The notes under the pieces are model-generated. The model saw nothing but the letters and a program-made list of their open reading frames with translations, did no database searches and was not told the origin of the DNA. Shown here in pieces: positions 19,566-29,446 of a DNA stretch of 64,000 nt (the stretch's first letter is position 1; the number at the start of each line of letters is the position of its first letter). The DNA comes from Aquarana catesbeiana (Eukaryota > Chordata > Amphibia > Anura > Ranidae): NCBI RefSeq assembly GCF_042186555.1, contig NC_133334.1, positions 206,842,442 to 206,906,441 on the forward strand. Reading direction: 5' to 3'. Both the position numbers and the translations under genes were made by a program.

Positions 19566-20537
19566 GGCTGTCCTGAAAGACTCCGGGAAAGAACGTTACC
19601 AAGTAAGTAACTTTGTTTTTCCTCTAATCGTCTTTCAGGACAGCCATCTGAGAGGATAAACGAGCACTTACCCCTAGGGCGGGACCACGGCTTGTAAGAC
19701 CTTGCATCCAAAGGTCTGATCTTTAGTCGACCAAAGACCCACTCTATAGTGTCTTACAAAGGTGGCAAAGCTGGACCAGGTTGCCGCTTTACAAATCTGT
19801 TCCGGCGTTGCCCCAGCTCTCTCTGCCTGCGACGCTGCCATTGACCTTGTGGAGTGTACCCTGATACCCTCTGGGATCTGCATGCCTCCTAACTTATAAG
19901 CCTGTTCAATGGCTTCTCTTAGCCATCTGGCTATGGTGTGTTTTGATGCCTTGTGTCCTTTCTTCACTCCAGAATTTAAAATAAATAAGGAATCTGTCTT
20001 CCTAATAGTTTTTTGTTACCTCTAAATAATGTAAAATGCATCTCCTGACGTCTAAATTATGAAACTTTACCTCTTGTTCCTTAAAGGATTCGGACAAAAC
20101 GAAGGTAACACAATTTCTTGGTTTCTGTGGAATTTTGAGGCCACTTTAGGCAGAAATCCCAGATCCATTTTAAAGATTATGCGATCCAAAAATCTGAAAA
20201 AAGGGGGGTCTGATTGATAGGGCCTCTATCTCACAGACCCTTTTGGCTGTAGTAATTGCTACCAAAAAGACTGCTTTAAGAGTCAGCATCTTCAGGCTGC
20301 AATTATCTAATGGTTCAAAGGGGTCTGCTGTCATAGTTCGCAGCATTAATGACAGATCCCACTTTGGAAAGACTGTACTGCGTATCGGTCTCTGTCTGCT
20401 CACAGATCTAAAGAGTCTGATTATCCATGGATTAGATGCTAATCTTTTTTCCTGGTAAAACGAAAGTGCTGAGACTTGACTCTTTAATTTGCTAAGGCTT
20501 AGTCCTTTGTCTATACCGTTCTGTAGAAACTCTAATA
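19566..20537 (-). mobile_element. DIRS-type element, left part
   Basis: Begins with GGCTGTCCTGAAAGA (19566-19580) and the exact reverse complement TCTTTCAGGACAGCC (19631-19645). A tyrosine recombinase is encoded on the minus strand. A related sequence, GGCTGTACTGAAAGA, appears at 26955-26969. The Harbinger element inserted at about 20538 splits the DIRS copy. DIRS elements use terminal inverted repeats and make no target duplication, which fits. Confidence 0.75.
19674..20536 (-). pseudogene. DIRS tyrosine recombinase, frameshifted
   Basis: N-terminal part (20536-20170): LLEFLQNGIDKGLS, LKSQVSALSFY, FPKWDLSLMLRTMT, DPFEPLDNCSLKMLTLK and AITTAKRVCEIEALS, which carries the first catalytic arginine. 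The middle (about 20160-19970) is shifted and has stops. C-terminal part (19967-19674): GIRVHSTRSMAAS (the H-x-x-R box), GATPEQICKAATWSS and FVRHYRV with the nucleophilic tyrosine. In DIRS elements this enzyme integrates a circular DNA copy. All catalytic residues except those in the shifted middle are visible, but the gene is broken. Confidence 0.82.
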
Positions 20538-20680
20538 GGGCGTACACACGGTCGGACTTTGTTCGGACATTCCGACAACAAAATCCTAGGATTTTTTCCG
20601 ATGGATGTTGGCTCAAACTTGTTTTGCCTACACACGGTCGCACAAAGTTGTCGGAATTTCCGATCGCCAACCACGCGGTC
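20538..20680 (+). repeat. Harbinger left terminus with sub-terminal inverted and direct repeats
   Basis: ACACACGGTCG occurs twice (near 20544 and 20631), and an inverted pair lies at 20563-20579 and 20647-20663. This is the likely transposase and Myb-like protein binding region. Confidence 0.65.
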
Positions 20681-21009
20681 ACGTACACCACGTACGACGA
20701 GACTAGAAAAGGCCGGTTCAGAACCAAGCGCGGCACCCTTTGGGCTCCTTTTGCTAATCTCGTGTTAGTAAAAGTTTGGTGAGAGACGATTCGCGCTTTT
20801 TCAGACTCGTGGCTTTCAGATCGTTTTCTGCCGTTCAGTTTGTGCTTGTGGGTTTGTATCTGCTCTTCAGTGCGTGCAGTCAGTTCGTATCGGAGTTTCC
20901 TGTGTGATCTTGCCTGCTCATTGCTGTTTTTCAGGTCGCTCTTCACAGGCCTTGCTGTTCTTCAGTGCGTTCTGTTACTTCGTTCTGAGCAGCTGACCGT
21001 TTTCTAGCC

Positions 21010-23197
21010 ATGTTTCGTATGCGTACTCCTCGTAGAGTTCGTGCTGTGCGGGGGCTCGGTGTTGGGGTCCTGACCTTGACACAAATCCAGTCCATGAACA
21101 GGGTGGGGAGGAGTTCATGGACCAAGAATTGGTTGCTACAGCGTGACCAGTTCTCTCATATGCCTTTGCTCCGTGAGATCCGTGAGAATAATCCTGATGA
21201 TTTCAGGAACTTTCTCAGGATGACGGACCCCGTGTTTCACCGTTTGTTGGCTTCGCTGACCCCCTATATCAGCAGGCAGGATACCTGCATGAGGCAAGCC
21301 ATCACTCCGGAGCAGAGGTTGGTCACTACCTTGCGGTATTTGGCCACAGGGAAAAGTCTGCAGGACTTGAAGTTCTCGACAGGCATCTCCCCCCAGGCTC
21401 TGGGTATCATTATCCCAGAGACCTGTTCTGCCATCATACAGGTCCTGCAGACGGAGTATATGAAGGTAAGATTTTTATCCTTTAATATCACATTTTATTG
21501 TATTGAATGTTTGATAATATATTGTATTTCTTTCCTCATTCTCTAATTACCATGATTGTAATATGCTGTGAATGACCCCTTTGTCCTCATGCATGCTGGA
21601 TTTTTATGTAATTATTATTTTAGGTCCTTCATACATATTTGCCCTTCAATAACCTCCCCAGCATGGTGTCTCCTGCCCTATATTCACCTCATGTAGTCAC
21701 TTAACAATGTATTTTATCAGCTCCATAGTAGTGCTTTACCCCAAATACCCCCTAAAATGTTTGGAAATGTTATTTTTGATTTAAACTCAGGCAGAGTGCC
21801 AGAGGCTTTTTTTTGTGGTGTCCCCAAATAATTTTTAGTAACCCTCCCAACCCCCAACTGCTAGGTCAGCTGATCCCAATTCTCTATCTATCCTCAATCA
21901 TCTATCTGCTGACTTTGCCAAACCCATACACACTATACCCATCTCTTTACTGGTGAGATTTATGGATGAGTTCCCCAAAGCATGTAGTGCAAGGGCCTGC
22001 CTGTATACTTTCCAATGGTACTGTTTAAAGTTTTAGTATCCTATTATTATCTTGATAGGTAATAGCAGAATGTCCAAATGTCCTCAAATGTGTACAGTGT
22101 GTATTTATATCTTTGTATTATGACACTTCTTACCTGTCCAGTGGGCTGCCAATAGTGTAACTAAGGAGGGGCTGTTCCAAGTAATACCCATTATTTAGGC
22201 ATTCAGCTCTCAATGAAGTGAAGAGGGTTACCTGTCCAAGATTTACACACCCCCCCTATAATGTTAGAAATGGCCCATGAGAGGGGGGGAGGGGGAATAT
22301 GATAGGTGTACCTTATACTTTGGCCTTGTTAAATTCCCCTTACTAAATGCTATCTGGAGGTTGCCCCATAATGTTTGTGTCTAATCTGCTTGCCATGTTT
22401 CAGAGTAAAAATAGTAATGTTTGTTTTTTCCTCAACAGTTTCCTTCCATCCCACAGGAATGGCAGACTGTGGCCTCCCACTTTGCCCAGCGGTGGGACTT
22501 TCCTAACTGCGGAGGGGCAATTGATGGGAAACACGCCCACATCGTCCCACCACCCAACTCGGGGTCGTACTATTTCAACTATAAGGGGTTCAATAGTATA
22601 GTGATGTTGGCGGTGGTGTCGGCTAATTACAACTTCCTGTATGTGGACGTGGGGAAGAATGGCCGGATGTCCGATGGTGGAGTCATCGCCCAGACGGAGT
22701 TCTACAGGCATCTCCAGAATGGCAGCTTGGACTTTCCAGCTCCAGAGGACAATGTGGAAGGACTCCCATTTGTGTTCGTTGCTGATGAAGCATTTGCGCT
22801 GGGGGACCACCTGATTCGGCCATTCCCGATGAGGACCCTCACCCCGGAACAGAGGGTTTTTAATTACCGGCTGGCCAGAGCCCGAAGAGTGGTGGAGAAC
22901 ACATTTGGAATCCTGGCCAGCCGGTTCCGCCTATTTCTGACACCTATCCACATGGCGAAGTATAAACTGAACCATATAATACTTGCGTGCTGTGTTCTCC
23001 ATAACTTTTTACGGAAACATTTGGCCAACTATGCTGGCTCAGTTGGGCCTGAGGCCGGAATCCTACATCAAACCACACTGACGGCGCTTGAAAGTGGCCG
23101 TCCTGGCTTGCCCTCCCTGAGTGCCCGTGATGTCCGGTTACGCTACCTGGAGTTCTTTGCGGGTAGGGGGGCTATCAATATGCCAGACAATATGTGA
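21010..23197 (+). CDS. PIF/Harbinger DDE transposase (two exons)
   Basis: Exon 1 is 21010-21465 (152 codons, donor AAG|GTAAGA), exon 2 is 22439-23197 (acceptor CAACAG, 252 codons plus stop). Both junctions are phase 0, giving about 404 residues. Exon 1 has the helical N-terminal region with NNPDDFRNFLRM, RLVTTLRYLATG and LQDLKFSTGIS. Exon 2 has the DDE core: GGAIDGKHA (D at residue 181), FVFVADEAF (D at 268) and RRVVENTFGILASRF (E at 305), then HNFLRKH. All catalytic residues and typical spacing are present and the frame is intact, so it looks recently active. An AATAAA signal follows at 23209. The transposase normally needs the partner Myb-like protein encoded at 23826-25165. Confidence 0.88.
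21466..22438 (+). other. Transposase intron
   Basis: GTAAGA...CAACAG boundaries. AT-rich, with stops in all frames and nothing else recognisable. Confidence 0.75.
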
Positions 23198-23334
23198 AGC
23201 CTTTTTCAAATAAAAAAAAAAAAAAATCTTTATGGACATTTACTGCTTGTGTTTGTTTGAGCTGACCCTGACAGAAATGTGTTGAGTGCAGAAAATGGCG
23301 TGATTGTGTAACCTTATACAAAGCACTGTTGTGT

Positions 23335-23435
23335 GTTATTTACTAAATGCAAAAACACATTTCGCTACAAGTGCACTTGCAACTGCACTGAAACTGCACT
23401 TGTAGTGCAAAGTGGATTTGCCCTTAGGAAATAAC
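23335..23435. repeat. Small palindromic element
   Basis: GTTATTTACTAAATGC...CTACAAGTGCA on the left mirrors CTGCACTTGTAG...CCTTAGGAAATAAC on the right with moderate mismatch. It looks like a short fold-back MITE inside Harbinger DNA. Confidence 0.55.
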
Positions 23436-23540
23436 CCCCATTTTCTCATAAAATTTGGTAGAACTTGAAGGCAATATCAGACAAGAGTATTTAGGAACTG
23501 TGTTTGATATTGCGTTCAGATGGGGGGAAATCACCCCTGG

Positions 23541-23762
23541 AAAAGCCAAATTTGGAAGATGCACACAAATTTCACAATGTCAACATGTGCTAGCTGCCAT
23601 CACGGGGTATCAAGGGATGTGTTTTGGGGGAGCAAGCCCTTCCTCTCAGCTACTTTATTATTGAGGAAGGGGTTGCACCCCCAAAACGTGTCCATTGATC
23701 TCCCGTGATGGCAGATAGCACATGTTGACACACTGTGTGCATCCTCCAAATTTGGCTTTTGG
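23541..23762. repeat. Inverted duplication with ~100-bp arms
   Basis: The left arm 23541-23645 (starts AAAAGCCAAATTTGG) is the near-perfect reverse complement of 23663-23762 (ends CCAAATTTGGCTTTT), with a 17-bp loop. The right arm contains GAGGAAGGGGTTGCACCCCC followed by AAAACGTGTCC, which resembles a decayed hammerhead core. Confidence 0.75.
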
Positions 23763-23825
23763 AAAAATCACAAAAACATTTAGCACATTGTAGCACACAA
23801 AAGAAGAAAGTGATTTTGAGGGGTT

Positions 23826-25165
23826 TTAAACTCGCCCCAAAACATCAATGATGTTTTTATATTTTGGAATAACATCATTGATGTTTTGCTTGATGATTTC
23901 CAATTGTAAATTACACCCCATGATCTCCCCAATCAGGATCTGGGCACTTTCGGATGTGAAAGGATCTTCATCCACAACCTCACGATCACCTAAAAAGAGA
24001 GGAACCCCAAAATAAATTTGGTTTAAAAAAAATGCTGCCATCCATCTCTTATCTGAGCCTGTGGTTGCAGACACTCACCTGTTGTGGTGACTAGTTCCAC
24101 CACGTCTTCTTCCTCCTGCTCAGCTTGTGTTGGGAGGATTTCACCTTCTTCCAGAGGGGGGGGGGGGGGGGGGGCTCTGGTCTCCTCAGATGAGGGGTGT
24201 CCTCCGAGTCTTTTCTCCCCTATGTCAAACAAAATGGTATAATTAGCACACAGATATTTAATGTCAGAACTATAAAGATGAAACATTGCTTGGAAGTGGG
24301 GTACAATTATCTATTTTAGCAGAGTTCCAACATGTTGCTTTTTTAATGCCCTTTGTCAACCTGCAATACTTTACCTGTTTTGTACAAGCTTCACAGATGG
24401 AGACCCCCCTATAGTATACACTGGAGCACCTGTGTGGCCCCCCTAATAAAAAGGGTGTTCTTTTGTCCCACACTAGTGCTCCAGTGTCCAGATGTGAAAA
24501 CAGCTGCTGAGTGTCCTCTCCTTACACAGAATCTAGTTTGCATTTCATTCTAGTAACAAAGCCATCTACACAACCCAATTCTTTTAAGACAAGTATAGGG
24601 CGTCAAAATGGTGGCCAATGCATATGGGCTAAACAATGTTATTTTATATTTGGAACGAAAAATGATTGATCCGAACGAATAATGTGCCCATGAACATGAA
24701 AGTTGCCATTTTAAACTGTACAACAGTTCCTAAAAGCACATGGAGCAGCACGAACGTAATAAACACAAAAACAATAGGAACACAGCACAACTACTTACTT
24801 TTTTGCAGCACTTTCCGGATCTTTCTGTACTGCTCATGTTCTCGTAATTTCAGGTCCGACCACCGCTTCCTGAGCTGATCTTTCGATCGTCGTACCCCGA
24901 ATTTCCGGTGCAGACTCCTGACCACTTTCGCCATGATCTTGGCCTTTCTGAGATTGTGGTTGGGGTAAGGCCCATACTTTCCATCATAGTCGGCCTTCTT
25001 TAGGATGTCCACCATCTCCAACATCTCCCCAAAGGACATATTTGAGTCCTTACATCTCCTTCTGGATCGGGACGTTTCAGGCTCCGGCCTTTCCTCCTCC
25101 TCCTCCTCCTCGTTGCTACAATTAGCACGCACCTGCTGTCTATCCGCCATGTGCTCTTCCCCCAC
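23826..25165 (-). CDS. Harbinger Myb/SANT-like DNA-binding protein (three exons)
   Basis: Exons on minus: 25165-24799, 24219-24079 and 23989-23826. All donors are GT and acceptors AG, and the leftover codon bases join correctly at both junctions, giving 223 residues. Exon 1 has a Glu-rich acidic run (EEEEEEERPEPE) and a trihelix/Myb-SANT-like domain (MLEMVDILKKADYDGKYG, KVVRSLHRKFGVRR, DQLRKRWSDLKLREHEQY). Exon 2 has a polyproline stretch written by a 19-base homopolymer (24156-24174 on plus), then an acidic patch. Exon 3 is helical (SAQILIGEIMGCNLQLEIIKQ). In Harbinger elements this protein binds the termini and brings the transposase to DNA and nucleus. The frame is intact. The homopolymer is a likely site of length change. 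Confidence 0.82.
24156..24174 (+). repeat. G19 homopolymer inside a coding exon
   Basis: Nineteen consecutive G on plus, encoding proline residues on minus in exon 2 of the Myb/SANT-like gene. Confidence 0.9.
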
Positions 25166-25440
25166 TGCGCCGAACGAAAAGGGGCGGGGAATAGACTAGA
25201 AAGAACGTCAGGGGCGGGCGGAGTTATACGCATGCGCAGTGTGTATAAAGCGTAACACACGCGCGTCTTACGTACGATCTGTGAGCGGAGGAAGGAGCAT
25301 CGGAGATGCCGATCGTGATAACGAAGGTAAGATCTAAACTTGCGCCTATACTGCTTCGAAATGGAAGCCTATATTGTAACAAGATTAGGAGAGTTTGGCC
25401 TGACATTAGGGTTTGTCTTGTGTTGTGTCTTGCAGAGAAA
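25166..25440. promoter_or_regulatory. Shared divergent promoter of the Myb-like and MADF genes
   Basis: Only about 135 bp separate the Myb-like ATG from the MADF first exon. The interval is CpG-rich, with ACGCATGCGCAG (NRF1-like) and TGTATAAAG at about 25243-25250 on plus. A short first exon of the MADF gene probably ends at AAG|GTAAGA near 25326, and an intron ends TTGCAG at 25435. The ATG at 25306 would be out of frame with the MADF protein after that splice, so it is an upstream ORF rather than the start. Confidence 0.6.
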
Positions 25441-26513
25441 ATGGATGGGTTCAACGACCACAATTTCCTGCCCCTGTTCATAGACAAGTTCAGGGAGCTG
25501 CCCTGTCTGTGGCAGGTGAGACACCCCCACTATAACCACAAACAGAAGAGGCAGGCAGCGCTGGAGAAACTGCTGGAGTTGGTGACGCCGGTGGTCCCCA
25601 CAGCAACCATCCCTTATTTAAAAACTAAAATTGGTGGCCTGAGGAGCACTTATCTTAGGGAGCGCAAGAAGGTCACAGATTCCCAGAGATCCGGAGCTGC
25701 AGCAGATGACGTTTATGTCCCCAGGCTGTGGTACTATGAGAGACTGCGATTTCTGTCAGACCACACTGAAGTCAGGGAATCCCTCTCCACTCTTCCTTCC
25801 ACGCTTCCTTCCACCCCAGCTGAGGCTTCCGATGTCCAACCTGGGCCTTCCAGCCAGGAAGAAGTGGAGGAGCCCAGCTGGAGTCAGGTATAGCATTCTA
25901 ATACAGATTTCTAGTCAATAAAGAAATGATGTTTACTAGATGTTATTATTGATCACTAATTGCTGATTGAAAAAAGTGTTTTACATATCAATAGACAGTA
26001 GTGGGCACCCAAAATTGTTGTATTGTTATATTTGTTAACATTCAATTTGCAGCAGTCAGGAGGTGAAAATTGTGTGTGATTGATGAAAACAATACTAAAA
26101 CTATGTCCCTTTTTCATATACAGGAAGACCTCAGCCAGGAGGAGGTTGTGGAATGTGGCAGTCAGGAGGAGGCGGGGATTAGTGGCAGCCAGGAGGTGGG
26201 GATTAGTGGCAGCCAGGAGGAGGCGGGGCTAAGTGTCAGCCAAGAGAAGCCTGGGACCAGTCGCAGCCTGACTGAGTCTCAGGTCCCTCCCCTCCGCCTG
26301 CCACATAAACGAGCCAGGAAGACGACTCCGAGTCCCATGCAGGATTCAGCGTACAGGCTGATCCAGGAGGCTTCTGCGTCCCTCCGAGCCTTACCCACTC
26401 CTGAAGAGGCCTTTGCCTGCATGGCTGCCACCAAATTGCAGGGCATGCAGGAGGGTCAACGCAAGCTCTCTGAGGACCTGATTTATAGTGCACTCCCCTT
26501 CGGCCGGACATGA
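25441..26513 (+). CDS. MADF-domain protein in the Harbinger element
   Basis: Coding exons 25441-25887 and 26124-26513 join in phase 0 (CAG|GTATAG; ATACAG|GAA), giving 278 residues. The start MDGFNDHNFL follows the acceptor at 25435. The MADF domain spans about residues 10-100: FIDKFRELPCLWQVRHPHY, ALEKLLELV, YLKTKIGGLRSTYLRERKK, VPRLWYYERLRFL. Exon 2 carries about four tandem copies of a ten-residue S-Q-E-E-x-G-I-S-G-like repeat, then a basic patch (HKRARKTT) and a helical end (QEGQRKLSEDLIY). MADF domains are Myb-related DNA-binding folds found in some PIF-type elements. The last eight residues (SALPFGRT) look like readthrough into other DNA after an internal truncation near 26488. Confidence 0.78.
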
Positions 26514-26969
26514 CGTCACCCACCACAGGCCGTGCAGTCCCAATACCTGGCGTGGTTTGTATTGCTGCTACCACACGCTGCTGAGGGTATGGGACTGCTG
26601 GACCAGCACTTTATTCCACCGCGCTAGGTGCTGAAAAGGCACCCCCCCGACCTCCACCTGCGCTCAGGGATGCGGGGGTACAATAAGAAAAAGAAATCTT
26701 TAACCAGGTTAGTGCTGTGCCTCATAGCTGGGTCCAGAAACTGCACAACAAATGCTTCTCTGGTTTGTCCAAGGAGTCTCTACTCCTCTTTTAGGACATG
26801 CTGCTTGAGCCCTGAGGCTCTCCTGGCTTGGTTCCAGTGGTGTCTCCCCTCTGGAGGAAACACAAATAACTGAGGAGCCAGCAGGGGGGGAGGAAATTTA
26901 TAGAAGGCTGGCGTGGTGTTTCCTAAAGAGGGGAGGAGCCAAGGTCTCTCAGGTGGCTGTACTGAAAGA
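26511..26969 (-). mobile_element. DIRS-type element, putative right part
   Basis: Non-coding, ending with GGCTGTACTGAAAGA at 26955-26969, one mismatch from the DIRS terminal motif at 19566. Read on minus it would be the 5' leader. No gag or RT is seen, so most of the element body is missing. Assigned from the terminal motif and its position. Confidence 0.5.
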
Positions 26970-26972
26970 TGT

Positions 26973-27640
26973 TTAGGGGAAAGTGTGATGTTTAGAAATC
27001 CAGATGTCCCACTTAGCAGAGAACTGCAACATATTATTCTGTAAGGTATAAAAAATCCTTAAGATTAACATAACAGTATCAATCTTCTCCATAATCAAAG
27101 AGAATGAGATTTCAATTGCAAAGCAATAGCCCACAATGTTGCAACCCAATATAGTATGGATGAGTCTTTCCTCCCAGCGTAAAACACCTGAAAAAGGAGC
27201 ACAAAGAAGGCACATAAACAGCACAAGTGATAGAACTGAGATTTTGGAGTCTATTGTTGAGATTTTACTCCACACCGGAGTCAATTTCTCCCAGTCCCAG
27301 AAAATATGATTTAGAGACCCAAAAACTGGGCGTCCATGGAAGCACAACTCTGAGACTCCAGTGTATATAACCTGAAGTTTGAAGGGTGTATAAAACCATC
27401 TGGTGTGTAGTTTGAGAGCAGTCTTCCTGACCGATAATGACCTTGTGCATTTGTGTATATTATCCAACATAGTGTCCCAGTTCTTAGAGAATTGAGTTGA
27501 GCCTACTTGGAAGGAGGAGAGGGTAATAAAGTTATTAGCATGCCACCAAGAAAAAGCTTCTAGCTCTGACTGAATATAGAGTAAGATGCCTGGGAGATAA
27601 TATGGCCATATGGGGAAAGTGGAGTCATTTGGCAGAAGAT
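26973..27640 (-). pseudogene. L1/Tx1-type LINE ORF2 C-terminal fragment
   Basis: The minus-strand frame has LHTRWFYTPFKLQVI, SLNHIFWDWEKLTPVW and further upstream SELEAFSWW-like codons, matching the end of L1-clade ORF2 around the zinc knuckle. The knuckle cysteines are largely replaced (C to F and W), so it is an old 5'-truncated copy. It is distinct from the LINE at 2995-15997. Confidence 0.65.
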
Positions 27641-27703
27641 ACTAACAAATTATCTTCTGCAAAAAAAAAGCTCTCTCTTGCTTCTATCAGTTTTTTATTT
27701 AGT

Positions 27704-27711
27704 GTACACTT
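27704..27711. repeat. hAT target-site duplication, left copy
   Basis: GTACACTT, identical to 29742-29749; 8 bp is diagnostic for hAT. Confidence 0.85.
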
Positions 27712-27798
27712 TAGGGCTGAAACAACTAATCGATTAATCGACAACTAATCGATTATGAAATTAATCGATTACTATTTTCATAATCGATTAATCGGCCA

Positions 27799-27988
27799 GT
27801 AACATAATGTGGTTAAAAAAAAAACTAAAATGAGCCCTTTATAGTACAAAAAGAGCAAATAATCGCTACTGTAACTATTTCTCTCTCAGTTCTACAGTAA
27901 AAAAAAATGAACCCCTTACAGTAGTGATTTTTTGCTTTTTTTGTACTATAAAGGGCTAATATTAGTTTTTTTAACCCCATTATGTTAC
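27799..27988. repeat. Internal inverted repeat of the hAT element
   Basis: GTAACATAATG...CCTTTATAGTACAAAAAG on the left mirrors TTTGTACTATAAAGG...CATTATGTTAC on the right, arms of about 75 bp. Confidence 0.75.
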
Positions 27989-28851
27989 TAAATGTCTTAG
28001 ACCTGGTTCACATCTATGTGTTTTTTGGTGCTTTTTTCAGAAACGGACTACAGTTCATTTACATGGTTTCCTATGGGACACGTTCACATCTATGCTTTTT
28101 CAGCTGCTGCGTACTTGGAAAGCGTCAGTGACTTTTTTTTAACACAAAACAGTGCTTTTTTGTTTCAATATACTTCAATGGAGAAGCTGCAGAAAAGCAT
28201 GTAATGCATTTTTGCAGCAACTGGTGTTTTTTAATCTGCCCAACAACAAATTGGCCAACAAAACGCAAAAACGCAAATCGCAGCAAAATCACCTGCGCAA
28301 AAATCAAAACGCACAGCAAAGAGCACTGCAGAAACAGATCAAAAGCAAACTGCATAGGTGTGTACCAAGCCTTATGCTGGCCACACCGATCAATTTTCAG
28401 ATGAGAATATTCAGACGAAAAATCTTTGTACATTCGATGAATGAAAGAATGTTTGAAATTTTCACTTGTTTTTAACATTCTGTTTTTAAAATAATTGCAA
28501 TTTCTGAACGAAAACCACATACACTGTCTGATAATTTCTTTCACCAAGAAGTTTTCTATTTCCAAATTTTCCCATCACTGTGGTTGAAAATGAACGTAGA
28601 TTTGACCCCACTAACGATTAGAAAATCGAATGAACATTGTTATCTCTCCTCTAATAGTATATACAGTATATCTCTTCTGTCTGTTATTCTCAGAGTGGAT
28701 TAGATATTTTGCTCCCTAACCATATACCGTATTTATCGGCGTATAACACGCACCCCAATTTAGGAGGGAATTTTAAGGAAAAAAAACTTTTAGGAGGGAA
28801 GTTGAAGGGAAAAAAACTTACATTTAAATGCCCATCATTGCAGCCTTCTCA

Positions 28852-29150
28852 GTGCAGCCTTGCCACAGTGCAGCCATGTCAGTGCAGCCTTGTCAGTGCA
28901 GCCTTCCCCAGTGCAGCCTTCCCCAGTGCAGCATTGTCAGTGCAGCCTTCCCCAGTGCAGCCTTCCCTAGTGCAGCCTTCCCCAGTGCAGCATTGTCAGT
29001 GCAGCCTTCCCCAGTGCAGCCTTCCTCAGTGCAGCATTGTCAGTGCAGCCTTCCCCAATGCAGCCTTGCCCCAGTGCAGTCTTGTTAGTGCAGCCTTGTC
29101 AGTGCAGCCTTCCCCAGTGCAGCCTTCCCCAGTGTAGCCTTCCCCAGTGA
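28852..29150 (+). repeat. 15-bp minisatellite
   Basis: About twenty copies of GTGCAGCCTTCCCCA with variants GTGCAGCATTGTCA and GTGCAGCCTTGTCA. The unit is a multiple of three and has no stop, so frames here are open by accident. Confidence 0.9.
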
Positions 29151-29180
29151 TCCCCTGCCATCCTGGGCTTCAAAATCGCC

Positions 29181-29446
29181 GACCGCGATTTGAAAATGGT
29201 GCCGCCGGCGCCGAAATACACAGAGCCGGTCCTCGGCTCTTCTCGGCGGCTCTCGTTCACTTTCGGCTCCACTCGTAGTCCCGCCCGGGATGGGCGTGAC
29301 TGTGAGCGGAGCTATCCGAACCTAGCTGAGTACACTCGGCTTGGTTCGGGCGGCGGCGAGTGAAGCCGAAAGTGGCCGAGAAGAGCCGAGGACCGGCTCT
29401 GTGTATTTCGGCGCCGGCGGCACCATTTTCAAAACGCGGTCAGCGA
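29181..29446. repeat. GC-rich long inverted repeat
   Basis: The left arm (about 29181-29275: GACCGCG, GAAAATGGTGCCGCCGGCG, GAGCCGGTCCTCGGC) is nearly identical to the reverse complement of about 29355-29446. The spacer is about 80 bp. Confidence 0.85.

Larger units (their letters stand above)
20538..26510 (+). mobile_element. PIF/Harbinger DNA transposon with three genes
   Basis: The left terminus starts GGGCGTACACACGGTCGGAC and has sub-terminal inverted repeats (TCGGACATTCCGACAAC at 20563-20579 against GTTGTCGGAATTTCCGA at 20647-20663). Inside are a DDE transposase (+), a Myb/SANT-like gene (-) and a MADF gene (+), all with consistent splice phases. No inverted copy of the left terminus was found on the right, and DIRS-like sequence follows the MADF gene, so the right end is diverged or deleted. 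It may end near 26488, where the MADF frame looks cut. Whether the MADF gene belongs to this element or was captured cannot be settled without the right terminus. Confidence 0.75.

Noticed and set aside
26480..26510. GTGCACTCCCC as the right Harbinger terminus
   Set aside because: It matches the reverse complement of the left terminus only over about ten bases with mismatches and lacks the following terminal sequence. It may just mark a junction.
28152..28565. Two opposite frames of 107 and 146 codons
   Set aside because: They lie inside the hAT element in low-complexity, MITE-like DNA, with no domain and no splice support.
28709..29137. Frames of 86-142 codons with Cys-Ser-Leu repeats
   Set aside because: They are translations of the 15-bp minisatellite, whose length is a multiple of three.
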